Shown here: piece by piece, positions 17,113 to 25,618 of the stretch
How the letters are laid out: each line of letters begins with the position of its first letter
How positions within the stretch are numbered: position 1 is the first letter of the stretch
NCBI GenBank assembly: GCA_900553175.1
Contig: USCH01000020.1
Location: 1 to 28,372 of the forward strand
Origin: an uncultured Alistipes sp.
GTDB taxonomy: Bacteria; Bacteroidota; Bacteroidia; Bacteroidales; Rikenellaceae
Direction of reading: 5' to 3'
DNA length: 28,372 nt
Notes under the pieces: model-generated
Seen by the model: the letters and a program-made list of their open reading frames with translations, nothing else
What the model was told of the DNA's origin: nothing
Databases searched by the model: none
Translations under genes and position numbers: made by a program

Positions 17113-18453
17113 ATGGCTTTCACAACGGACAAACAGACGCTCGAGGACCTCAACCTGCTCGGGAAGTTCCGGAAAAATTCGGTTTACAGCCTTTTCGACC
17201 GCACCCGCACCCGGGTGGGGCGTCAGCGGCTCGAGGCGATGTTCCGTCAGCCGCTCTGCGATGCGGAGGCGATCAACGCCCGGAGCGCCGGGTTCCGCTA
17301 CTTCGCCGGGACGGGGGTCGTTTTCCCGTTCGACGGGGAGCAGATCGACGAGGCGGGTTCCTATATGGACGCTTCGGCCGAGGGCGGCGGATTCGCCGTC
17401 GCGTGCGGCATCCTGGCGGCCAAGGCCCGTCAGCTGTTTGCCTCGGACCGGGGCTATGAAAAGATGCAGGACGGACTGCGGGCGCTGCTCCGCACCGTGG
17501 CGGGCACGGCCGACCTGCTCCGGAAGGTGTCGGATGCGCATTCGCCTGTGCGGGAGCGCTGCCTGCGTTTCTTCGCGGTCTTCGACGATGCCGCGCTCGA
17601 CCGCATCCGCCGGGCCGCCGGGCAGGAGCGTTTCACGCTGGCGGAGACGATCCGCTGGGGCCGCTATTTCCGTTCGGCCTGCCGCGAGGCCGTCGGCGAG
17701 ATGTTGCAGCTGCTCTACGATCTCGATCTGTGGCTTTCGGTGGCCTCCGCGGCCCGGGAATGCGGGTTCGGGTATGCCGAGGCGCTGCCTGCCGGCGAAC
17801 GAAAGCTCGAAATCGGGGGCGTGCGCCATCCCGCGCTCGCCAAGGCCGTCGCCAACGACGTGTCGATCGATGCCGACCGCAACGTGTTCTTCCTGACGGG
17901 TGTCAACATGGCCGGCAAGTCGACCTTCATGAAGTCGGTCGCCACGGCCGTCTACCTCGCCCACATGGGATTCCCCGTCGCCGCGCGCTCCATGCGTTTT
18001 TCGCTGCTCGACGGCGTTTACACCTCGATCAACGTGCCCGACGACATCGAACAGGGATACAGCCACTTCTATGCCGAGGTGCTGCGCGTGAAGCACATCG
18101 CCGAACAGGTGAGCGCAGGGCGGAACCTGCTGGTCGTTTTCGACGAGCTGTTCAAGGGCACCAACGTGAAGGATGCCTACGACGCCACGCTGGCCGTCAC
18201 GACGGCCTTCTCCGCCTACCGCAACTGCAAGTTCATCATCTCCACCCATATCATCGAGGTCGGCCCCGCGCTGTCCGAGCGGTGCGGCAACGTGCAGTTC
18301 CACTACTTCCCCTCCGAGCTGGACGGCACGCGTCCGGTCTACCGCTATCTGCTGGCGGAGGGCATTTCGAACGACCGTCACGGCATGACGATCATCAACA
18401 ACGAACGCATTCTGGAAACGATCCGGGGCGAGGCGGCTGAAACGGAGATTTAA
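17113..18453 (+). CDS. Short MutS-like ATPase lacking mismatch-recognition domain (copy 1)
   Basis: A 446-residue protein with only the core/lever (domain III) and ATPase (domain V) parts of MutS. It starts at the domain III junction: SLFDRTRTRVGRQRLEAMFRQPL at about 26-48. The ATPase has Walker A GVNMAGKST at 263-271, Walker B VVFDE at 341-345 with LFKGTN after it, and His 379 in STHII. The segment that reads GRSTFMVEM in classical MutS is GYSHFYAEV at 315-323. There is no mismatch-wedge domain I, no connector, and no Smr domain as in MutS2, so ordinary mismatch repair or MutS2 activity is unlikely. Proteins of this kind are often labelled MutS-related in Bacteroidetes, and I know of no assigned function. 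It starts 4 bp after permease copy 2. Confidence 0.85.
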   Translation: MAFTTDKQTLEDLNLLGKFRKNSVYSLFDRTRTRVGRQRLEAMFRQPLCDAEAINARSAGFRYFAGTGVVFPFDGEQIDEAGSYMDASAEGGGFAVACGILAAKARQLFASDRGYEKMQDGLRALLRTVAGTADLLRKVSDAHSPVRERCLRFFAVFDDAALDRIRRAAGQERFTLAETIRWGRYFRSACREAVGEMLQLLYDLDLWLSVASAARECGFGYAEALPAGERKLEIGGVRHPALAKAVANDVSIDADRNVFFLTGVNMAGKSTFMKSVATAVYLAHMGFPVAARSMRFSLLDGVYTSINVPDDIEQGYSHFYAEVLRVKHIAEQVSAGRNLLVVFDELFKGTNVKDAYDATLAVTTAFSAYRNCKFIISTHIIEVGPALSERCGNVQFHYFPSELDGTRPVYRYLLAEGISNDRHGMTIINNERILETIRGEAAETEI

Positions 18454-18465
18454 CGACGCAACGAA

Positions 18466-19812
18466 ATGAGTTTCATCATCGACAAACAGACGCTCGACGA
18501 CCTGGGCATTTTCGGACGCCGGCAGGACCGATCGGTGTACGGGATCTATAACTCGACCCATACGCGCGGCGGGGCACGCATCCTGGAGGAGATGTTCTTC
18601 AATCCGCTCGACGATCTGCGGCAGATCGAACGCCGGGCGGCCCTGATCGACTATTTCCGGCGGCGCAGACAGCCGTTCCCGTTCGAGTCGGGATGGTTCG
18701 ACGCCGCGGAGTTCTATCTTTCGAACACCGACGAACGGACGAGGCTCGATGCCGGCGAGCATGCGCTGCAAAAGCGCCTGCAGCGCATCATGCGCACCGA
18801 TTCGGAGTTCCAGACCGTGCATGCCGGCATCGTGGCGTCGGTGGCCATCGTCGGTGCGCTCGACGAGCTGACCGCCTCGATGGCGGCCGATTCCGAGATC
18901 GTGCGGCTTTCGGGCGAACTGACCGAGGTGCGGGCGCTCATCGGAAGCCCCGAGCTCGAACCCGTCCGCAAGGCCCGCGGGACGCGCAAGTTCCCGCTGG
19001 AGGAGGCCGCCCGTTTCGACGGACTGCTGCGCTATCGGTGCGCCCGGACCATGCGCCGGCTGCTCGATTTCGTCTATCTGCTCGACGTCTACCTCTCGGT
19101 CGCGGAGGTCGCCGCCGCCCGGGGGTTCGTGCGTGCCGAGGCGTTGCCTGCCTCGGAGAACCTCATCGAGCTCAAGGGGGTTTACCATCCGATGCTCTCC
19201 GCGCCCGTCGCCAACGACCTCGACATCTCGGAACGCAACAACATCGTCTTCCTCACGGGCGCCAACATGGCCGGCAAATCGACCTTCATGAAGACCTTCG
19301 GCATCGCCCTCTTCCTGGCTCATGTCGGGTTCCCGGTCCCTGCCGCCTCCATGCGCTTTTCGGTGCGCGACGGCATGTATTCGACGATCAATCTGCCCGA
19401 TAACCTGAGCCGCGGATACAGCCATTTCTACGCCGAGGTCCGCCGGCTCAAGAAGGTGGCCCAGAGCGTCAACCGCCACCCGAACATGATCGTCATTTTC
19501 GACGAGCTGTTCCGGGGTACGAACGTCAAGGACGCCTACGACGCCACGGTCGCCGTGACGGAGGCTTTCTCCCGGATCCGCGGAAGCGTTTTCGTCATCT
19601 CGACCCACATCATCGAGGCGGGCGAGGAGCTGCGCGGGCGCTGCGCGAACATCGGTTTCGTCTACCTGCCCACGCGCATGGAGGGGAGCGTGCCGCAGTA
19701 CACCTACCGTCTGGCGTCGGGCATCACGGCCGACCGTCACGGCATGATGATCGTCCGCAACGAGGGGATTCTGGAGATTCTCGGGCGGGGAAGCGGTTCG
19801 GAAAATACCTGA
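18466..19812 (+). CDS. Short MutS-like ATPase lacking mismatch-recognition domain (copy 2)
   Basis: A 448-residue paralogue of the preceding protein, 12 bp downstream. Both begin with DKQTL at residues 6-10 and share the same layout. Walker A GANMAGKST is at 265-273, Walker B VIFDE at 343-347 followed by LFRGTN, and STHII at 379-383; GYSHFYAEV is again present at 317-325. The N-terminal halves are more diverged than the ATPase halves, as expected if the two form a heterodimer with a shared ATPase interface and different DNA- or partner-binding arms. Both copies keep all ATP-binding residues. It is the last gene of the operon; no clear terminator follows. Confidence 0.85.
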   Translation: MSFIIDKQTLDDLGIFGRRQDRSVYGIYNSTHTRGGARILEEMFFNPLDDLRQIERRAALIDYFRRRRQPFPFESGWFDAAEFYLSNTDERTRLDAGEHALQKRLQRIMRTDSEFQTVHAGIVASVAIVGALDELTASMAADSEIVRLSGELTEVRALIGSPELEPVRKARGTRKFPLEEAARFDGLLRYRCARTMRRLLDFVYLLDVYLSVAEVAAARGFVRAEALPASENLIELKGVYHPMLSAPVANDLDISERNNIVFLTGANMAGKSTFMKTFGIALFLAHVGFPVPAASMRFSVRDGMYSTINLPDNLSRGYSHFYAEVRRLKKVAQSVNRHPNMIVIFDELFRGTNVKDAYDATVAVTEAFSRIRGSVFVISTHIIEAGEELRGRCANIGFVYLPTRMEGSVPQYTYRLASGITADRHGMMIVRNEGILEILGRGSGSENT

Positions 19813-19927
19813 TTGCAGCGATTGCCGCGGACCCCGTTTTTGCCGATCTTTGCAGCCGCAGCCGATTCGGGCGCGGACGGCGGGCGGCATCGGCGGGACC
19901 GGACGAAGCGATACAAAGACCTGAAAG

Positions 19928-19959
19928 TTTGGTCGAAAGGATGGAATTCACTATATTTG
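19928..19959 (+). promoter_or_regulatory. Consensus promoter of the susC locus
   Basis: TTTG at 19928-19931, 20 bp, and TATATTTG at 19952-19959 give an exact match to the Bacteroidetes housekeeping promoter. Transcription should begin near 19966, leaving a leader of about 133 nt before the susC ATG. The leader has a hairpin (GCGG 19976-19979 with CCGC 19985-19988, extended by GGGA/TCCC at 19968-19971 and 19989-19992) and a short direct repeat GGTTAGGTTAGG. No sigma/anti-sigma pair is in the window. Confidence 0.85.
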
Positions 19960-20098
19960 TTCCGTAAGGGAGACGGCGGAAAGACCGCTCCCGCACTTCG
20001 GTTAGGTTAGGAAGGACATACGGAATAAGTGGAACAGCTCTGTGGCGCGCCTGCGACGTGGAGCGGATGTATGTCACCCGTATGAATGAGCATAAAAT

Positions 20099-23000
20099 AT
20101 GAAGCATCTCTATCTCTCGTTACAGCCCGGAAAGTGGGTTCTGCTTCTGTGCGGATGCCTTGTCTGGTCATCTCTTGCCGCCGGCCCGTCTGCCGGGGCC
20201 GCCCGTCTCTCCGACCGTGGGGCGCAGAGTCCGGGCGGGGGGGGGAGCGGTCTCGCCCAGCCCCCTGCGGCCGGTAAGGAGTTCATCGTCGGCGTGGTCA
20301 CCGACCGCGTGTCGAAGCAACCCATCGCCGGCGTGAGCGTGCGTTTCGACGGCCACTCCTACGGAGCGGTCACCAATGCCGAAGGCTACTATTCGCTCCA
20401 TCGCCCCGAAAACGGGGGAACGCTCATCCTCTCGTTCATCGGTTACGAAACCCGCAGGATCGCCGTCACGCGTCAGACGAAGATGGACGTCACGATGGTC
20501 GAGTCGAGCGAAAGCATCGACGACGTGGTCGTGACGGGGTACGCCCAGATCCGCAGGGAGGGCTTCTCGGGCAACACCACCCGCATCACCAAGAGCGAGC
20601 TGATGTCGGTCAATCCCAACAACCTGATCTCGGCCATCCAGGCCTTCGACCCCTCGTTCCGCATCGTCGACAACCTTTCGGCCGGCTCCAATCCCAATGC
20701 CATGCCCGAATTCTCGCTGCGCGGACAGACCGGCATCGGAACCACGCAGCTCGACGCGCAGGATGTCTCGCGGCAGTCGCTCGCCGGCAATTCCAACCTG
20801 CCGATCTTCATCCTCGACGGATTCGAGGTCGACGTGGAGAAGATCTACGACCTCGATCCCACCCGCATCCACAGCGTCAACATCCTCAAGGATGCCGCGG
20901 CGACGGCCTTCTACGGTTCGCGTGCCGCCAACGGGGTGATCATCGTCGAGCTGCGCGCCCCCGAGGCGGGCAAACTGCGTTTGCAGTACAATACGACGGT
21001 TTCGGTCGAGGCTCCCGACCTGTCGTCCTACAACCTCATGAATGCCGCCGAGAAACTCGAGACCGAGCGGCTGGCGGGGCTCTACGACAGCCCCACGCCC
21101 GAAATCGCCCCCTACACCAACGGCTACTACACGCGCATGAACAACATCCTGCGCGGGGTGGACACCTACTGGCTCGCCCTGGGCCTGCGCACGAGCGTCA
21201 ACCACCGCCATTCGGTCTATGTCGACGGCGGCGAGAACGACGTGCGGTGGGGCGTCGAGCTGAACTATTCGCGCAACAACGGCGTGATGGAGCATTCGGC
21301 GCGAACGACCGCGGGGGCCGGATTCTACGTGGACTACCGCATCGGCAAGTTCCAGATCAAGAACAAGGCCAACTACACCTACGGCCGCAGCGACGACCTG
21401 CCGTTCAACACCTTCAGCGACTACTCCCACCTGCAGCCCTACATGCGCGTCTACGATGACGACGGAAGCTACCTGCGCCAGCTGGAGAACATGCCCGGCT
21501 ATTCGGGATCGCTGGTCAACCCGCTCTACGAAATCAACAACTACCGCAGCTACGACCGCTCGAACTACAACGAATTCGTCGACAACCTGCTCGTGAACTG
21601 GGACATCACGCAGGGGCTGCGCATGCGTCTGCAAATGTCGGCGTCGTTCAAGAACCGGGAGGCCGACACCTATCAGGACCCCTCGTCGGCATCGTTCGGC
21701 TCCTCCAACCTGGCGCTCAACGGCGACAAGCGGACCTCGACGGGCCGCAACAGCGTCTTCGACGCCACGCTGCAACTCATGTACAACCGTTCGATCGACA
21801 AGCACAACCTCAATTTCAACCTCTCGGGCAACGTGCGGTCGCGGCAGGACGAGACGTCGGGCGCCTACTACCGCGGATTCCCGGGCGGCGAGCTCACGTC
21901 GTCGAACTATGCGGCGCAGATCGTCGACAAGCCCTCGGCGCTCGACAACAAGTCGCGCATGCTGGGGCTGCTCCTGACGGGCAACTACACCTACGACAAC
22001 ATCTATTTCGGCGACCTCACGGGGCGTCTGGACGGTTCGTCGGAGTTCGGCGCCGACCGCCGGTGGTCGATGTTCTGGGCAGCCGGCGCCGGCATCAACA
22101 TCCACAACTATTCGTTTCTGAAGAACAACCGCACGGTTTCGATGCTCAAGCTGCGCGCCTCCTACGGCCTGACGGGCAAGACCAACTTCGACCTCTACTC
22201 TTCGCGCGACATGTATGAGCTGCTCGACGGCAGCTGGTTCCCGACCGGCTACGGCGTCTACCTTTCGCAGATGGGCAACCGCGACCTGAAGTGGGAGCGC
22301 ACCTATCAGCTCGACTACGGCGTCGAGGTGGGCCTGTGGAAAGACCGGGTGCACCTCAAGGCCTCGGCCTACCGCCAGCGGACCGTGGACCTGATCACCG
22401 ACTTCGCCCTGCCGTCGTCGACGGGTTTCACGTCGCACAAGGAGAACATGGGCGTCGTGCGGAACGTGGGCGTCGAACTCGACCTGCGCGTGCGGGTCTA
22501 CCAGGACAAGAACTGGCTGGTGTCGCTCTTCGGCAACTTCGCCCGCAACAAGAACACCGTCGTCGAGATATCCGAGGCGATGGAGGCCTACAACAAACGG
22601 GTCGAGGAGCAGTTCGCCGGCTTCGATCCCGACAAGTCGACCGACGCCAAATACTCGAAACCCTACCTCAAATACTACGAAGGCGCTTCGATGACCTCCA
22701 TCGCCGGCATGTATTCGCTGGGCATCAGCCCCTCGAACGGCAAGGAGATCTACCTCACGCCCCGCGGCGAGGTGACCGACCGCTGGTCGGTCGACAACTG
22801 GATGGTGATCGGCGACACGGCCCCCAAGGGGCAGGGTTCGTTCGGCTTCACGGCCTCGTTCCGCCAGTGGACCCTCTACAGCACGTTCCTCTACCATTTC
22901 GGCGGCGACGCCTACAACTCCACGCTCGTGGATTATGTCGAAAACGTCAGCCTTCAGAAGAGCAACGTCGACCGGCGCGTGCTGCTCGACCGCTGGCAGC

Positions 23001-23278
23001 GGCCCGGTGACGTGACGACGATGAAGGACATCCGCGAGCGCAACATCACCACGGGAGCCTCGTCGCGCTTCATCCAGAAGGACAACACCCTTCAGTTCAG
23101 TTCGCTGACGCTGAGCTACGACTTCCGCCCCGACCTGCTCCGGAAAGCGCGCATCAGCATGTGCCGTCTCTCGTTCACGGCCAACGACCTCTTCTACCTC
23201 TCGACGATCCGTCGCGAACGCGGCCTGAACTATCCGTTCTCGCGCAACTTCAGCTTCTCGCTGAGCCTCGGATTCTAA
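20099..23278 (+). CDS. SusC/RagA-family TonB-dependent outer-membrane transporter
   Basis: A 1059-residue outer-membrane barrel that imports a substrate captured by the SusD-like lid, powered by TonB. It has a signal peptide (about 1-28), then an unusual Gly/Ala/Pro-rich linker (about 29-60), a CarboxypepD_reg-like domain (about 62-135, with GVVTDRVSKQPIAGVSV and NAEGYYSL), a TonB-box-like DDVVVTGYA at 141-149, a plug with LRGQTGIG and ILKDAAATAFYGSRAANGVI, and a 22-strand-type barrel ending FSLSLGF with a terminal Phe. The linker codons include a run of nine G (20237-20245). Gene order with susD, DUF4843 and PKD-like genes points to peptides rather than glycans. Confidence 0.95.
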   Translation: MKHLYLSLQPGKWVLLLCGCLVWSSLAAGPSAGAARLSDRGAQSPGGGGSGLAQPPAAGKEFIVGVVTDRVSKQPIAGVSVRFDGHSYGAVTNAEGYYSLHRPENGGTLILSFIGYETRRIAVTRQTKMDVTMVESSESIDDVVVTGYAQIRREGFSGNTTRITKSELMSVNPNNLISAIQAFDPSFRIVDNLSAGSNPNAMPEFSLRGQTGIGTTQLDAQDVSRQSLAGNSNLPIFILDGFEVDVEKIYDLDPTRIHSVNILKDAAATAFYGSRAANGVIIVELRAPEAGKLRLQYNTTVSVEAPDLSSYNLMNAAEKLETERLAGLYDSPTPEIAPYTNGYYTRMNNILRGVDTYWLALGLRTSVNHRHSVYVDGGENDVRWGVELNYSRNNGVMEHSARTTAGAGFYVDYRIGKFQIKNKANYTYGRSDDLPFNTFSDYSHLQPYMRVYDDDGSYLRQLENMPGYSGSLVNPLYEINNYRSYDRSNYNEFVDNLLVNWDITQGLRMRLQMSASFKNREADTYQDPSSASFGSSNLALNGDKRTSTGRNSVFDATLQLMYNRSIDKHNLNFNLSGNVRSRQDETSGAYYRGFPGGELTSSNYAAQIVDKPSALDNKSRMLGLLLTGNYTYDNIYFGDLTGRLDGSSEFGADRRWSMFWAAGAGINIHNYSFLKNNRTVSMLKLRASYGLTGKTNFDLYSSRDMYELLDGSWFPTGYGVYLSQMGNRDLKWERTYQLDYGVEVGLWKDRVHLKASAYRQRTVDLITDFALPSSTGFTSHKENMGVVRNVGVELDLRVRVYQDKNWLVSLFGNFARNKNTVVEISEAMEAYNKRVEEQFAGFDPDKSTDAKYSKPYLKYYEGASMTSIAGMYSLGISPSNGKEIYLTPRGEVTDRWSVDNWMVIGDTAPKGQGSFGFTASFRQWTLYSTFLYHFGGDAYNSTLVDYVENVSLQKSNVDRRVLLDRWQRPGDVTTMKDIRERNITTGASSRFIQKDNTLQFSSLTLSYDFRPDLLRKARISMCRLSFTANDLFYLSTIRRERGLNYPFSRNFSFSLSLGF
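20237..20245 (+). repeat. Homopolymer tract of nine G within susC
   Basis: Nine G in a row encode three glycines at codons 47-49, between signal peptide and the first folded domain. Gain or loss of one base would bring the ribosome to a stop at 20275-20277 or 20334-20336, so only the current length (or steps of three) gives full protein. Confidence 0.9.
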
Positions 23279-23296
23279 TCACAAACGGACCGGAAC

Positions 23297-24859
23297 ATGA
23301 AAAAACTTATCCTATATCTGACCGTGACTGCTGCGGGCCTGTCGCTCGGCTCCTGCCGGTGGCTCGACGTGACGCCCGACAACGCCATCGACTCGAAAGA
23401 CCTCTTCTCGACCGGTTACGGTTTCCGCAACGCCCTGAACGGCATCTACGTGACCATCGGCGACAGCAAGGTCTACGGCGAAAACCTCTCGTGGGGCTTT
23501 CTGAGCGCCGCGGCGCAGCAGTATCTCACCGACGACTCGGAGCAGGGCCAGGCCACCTACGAAGCCTACCGCAACGCGTCCGACCTGATCTACAATTCGG
23601 CCTCCACCGAACAGATCGTCAAGGATATCTGGGAGACGCAATATTCGATCATCGCCAACATCAACAAGCTGCTGGAGAATATCGACGGCATCGCTGCGGG
23701 CGAGTTCGCCTACGGCGACCGCGAACGGGAGCTGATCCGCGCCGAGGCGCGGGCGCTGCGGGCCATGCTGCATTTCGACCTGCTGCGGCTTTTCGCTCCG
23801 GCTCCGGCCGCCAATCCGGCCGGGACCTACATCCCGTACCGCGACGAGTTCGGCCCTTCGGCAGGCCGGAATCTGTCGGTCGACGAGTTCATCGAATGCG
23901 TGCTGGAGGACCTCAATGCGGCGGAGCCGGTGCTCCGGGAGTTCGACACGGAGTTCCATCCCGAAGCGATGTATGCGAGCCGCATGAGCACGCCCGCTCC
24001 GGAGTGGAACGCCCGCTACCGCTTCGACAGCAAGAACCACATCGACGAGATGGGGCTCTTCTTCTGGTACCGCGGCTGGCGCATGAACTACCTGGCGGTG
24101 CTGGGCCTCAAGGCGCGGGTCTGCCTCTACGCCGGTCCGGCCTACTATCCCAATGCCCGCGTGGCCGCCCGCGACCTCTACACGATCTTTTACGAGCAGA
24201 GGCAGTGGGTCGGTTTCACCACGGCGGAGAACATCACCTGCACGACCGACAAACGCTACTGCAAACTCTCGGACGACGTGCTGCTGGCCGCCTACAACAA
24301 AAACCTGCCCGACGACTTCGAGGCCCGGCTCTCCGTGTCGCAGAGCCAGATCCGCATGCCGCTCGCGAATGTTCAGACGCTCTTCGCCAGCGACAATACG
24401 GGTATTTACAAGGATTACCGCTACGAATATCTGCTCGCCGAGACCAACGCGTCGAACCGCGCCTTTTACACGAGGAAATACGCGGCTTCGGCCTATCCCG
24501 TGCTCGAGGCGATCGAGAATCCGATGATCCCGCTGCTCCGCCTGAGCGAGGTGTGCTACATTCTGGCCGAGCTGAGCGCCCGCGACAACCGCATCGCCGA
24601 GGGCATCGCCTATCTGGAGACGGTGCGCAAGGCCCGGGGTGCCGAACGGCCCCTCAGCGTGTCGGTCACCACGCAGGAGCAGCTGCTCGACGAAATCCTG
24701 CTCGACGCCCGCAAGGAGTTCATCGCCGAAGGCAATCTGTTCTACATGTACAAGAGACTCAACCTCGCGCAGGTGCCGAGCGCTTCGGCTCCGGGTGCGC
24801 TTCGCGACATGAGCGGCGGCTACGTGCTGCCCGTGCCCAGCAGCGAGAGTCCGTTCTAA
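23297..24859 (+). CDS. SusD/RagB-family surface lipoprotein
   Basis: A 520-residue substrate-capturing lipoprotein that forms a lid on the SusC barrel. The signal peptide ends in the lipobox LGSC with Cys 20. Typical SusD phrases follow: FRNALNGIYVTI at about 43-54, DIWETQYSIIANINKLLENID, the helix pair RELIRAEARALRAMLHFDLLRLF, and near the end LLDEILLDARKEFIAEGNLFYMYKRLN. It lies 18 bp after susC, as usual. The length is typical. The ligand cannot be told from sequence, though the two genes that follow suggest peptides. Confidence 0.94.
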   Translation: MKKLILYLTVTAAGLSLGSCRWLDVTPDNAIDSKDLFSTGYGFRNALNGIYVTIGDSKVYGENLSWGFLSAAAQQYLTDDSEQGQATYEAYRNASDLIYNSASTEQIVKDIWETQYSIIANINKLLENIDGIAAGEFAYGDRERELIRAEARALRAMLHFDLLRLFAPAPAANPAGTYIPYRDEFGPSAGRNLSVDEFIECVLEDLNAAEPVLREFDTEFHPEAMYASRMSTPAPEWNARYRFDSKNHIDEMGLFFWYRGWRMNYLAVLGLKARVCLYAGPAYYPNARVAARDLYTIFYEQRQWVGFTTAENITCTTDKRYCKLSDDVLLAAYNKNLPDDFEARLSVSQSQIRMPLANVQTLFASDNTGIYKDYRYEYLLAETNASNRAFYTRKYAASAYPVLEAIENPMIPLLRLSEVCYILAELSARDNRIAEGIAYLETVRKARGAERPLSVSVTTQEQLLDEILLDARKEFIAEGNLFYMYKRLNLAQVPSASAPGALRDMSGGYVLPVPSSESPF

Positions 24860-24873
24860 ACCGTTCGTCAGCC

Positions 24874-25608
24874 ATGAAGATTTTCCGTAACCTGACTGTT
24901 TCGCTGGCCGTGCTGGCCGCCTGCTCGCTCGCAGGCTGCAAGGAAGACACGCTGAAGGTGTACCACGGCGACAACTACCTCCATTTCACGCCCCTGGCCG
25001 ACCGGAGCGTGCAGCGCTCCGAACTCAATTTCGCCACCTACAAATCCACGGGCGAGCGCGAGGGACGCGTGCCGGTGAGCCTGACGCTGTGGGGCTACCT
25101 GCCCGAAGACGACTTCCGCTACCGGGTCTCGGTGGTGGCCGAGGGGAGCGATGCGACCGAAGCCGATTTCGACGCTCCCGACTTCGGAACGTTCCATGCG
25201 GGCGAAGCCGTCGACACGCTGTGGATCAAGGTCCGCCGGCAGGAGGAGCTGCTGAAGACCCGTTTCGGCTTCACGCTCCGTCTGGAAGATGCCGGTCCCT
25301 GCGTCATCGGCCCCCGCGCCTACGAAACCGTGCGGGTGGAGGTCACCGACCGCATCGCCGAGCCGGCGTGGTGGAACCAGGCCTATGCCATCCGTCTGGG
25401 AGCCTATTCGGACATCAAGTACCGGGTTTTCAACATCTACCTGGGCCGGGTGCTGACTTCGCTCGAAGGCTACACCGCCATTTCGCTGGGCGAGGAGATC
25501 ACCCGCTTCAAGGCCTGGTGGAAAGAGCGCTGGCAGGCCGGGGAATACCGCTACTACGATGCCGACGGCACCACGCCGCTCTATGAAACGATTGCCGACG
25601 CCCTTTAA
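24874..25608 (+). CDS. DUF4843-like surface lipoprotein
   Basis: A 244-residue lipoprotein with signal peptide and lipobox LAGC (Cys 22), followed by KED, an acidic start that suits export to the cell surface. The body (YLHFTPLADRS, EGRVPVSLTLWGYLPEDDFRYRVSV, FHAGEAVDTLWIKVRR) resembles the DUF4843 family found after SusCD pairs. The C-terminal half holds several Trp (WWNQAY, KAWWKERW), possibly a binding face or contact with the transporter. The ATG at 24874 lies 14 bp after susD. It is probably a stable extra subunit of the SusCD complex. Confidence 0.8.
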   Translation: MKIFRNLTVSLAVLAACSLAGCKEDTLKVYHGDNYLHFTPLADRSVQRSELNFATYKSTGEREGRVPVSLTLWGYLPEDDFRYRVSVVAEGSDATEADFDAPDFGTFHAGEAVDTLWIKVRRQEELLKTRFGFTLRLEDAGPCVIGPRAYETVRVEVTDRIAEPAWWNQAYAIRLGAYSDIKYRVFNIYLGRVLTSLEGYTAISLGEEITRFKAWWKERWQAGEYRYYDADGTTPLYETIADAL

Positions 25609-25618
25609 CCCATCGCCC

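Noticed and set aside
13293..17153. Very long minus-strand open frame (about 1286 codons) opposite the two permease genes
   Set aside because: It is a shadow of GC-rich coding DNA. The plus-strand products have clear family motifs, and the antisense translation is His/Arg/Val-rich with no domains.
17086..19890. Long minus-strand open frame opposite the MutS-like pair
   Set aside because: Same cause; the plus-strand frames have full ATPase motifs.
20168..22897. Minus-strand open frame of about 900 codons opposite susC
   Set aside because: Shadow frame; SusC motifs on the plus strand run throughout.
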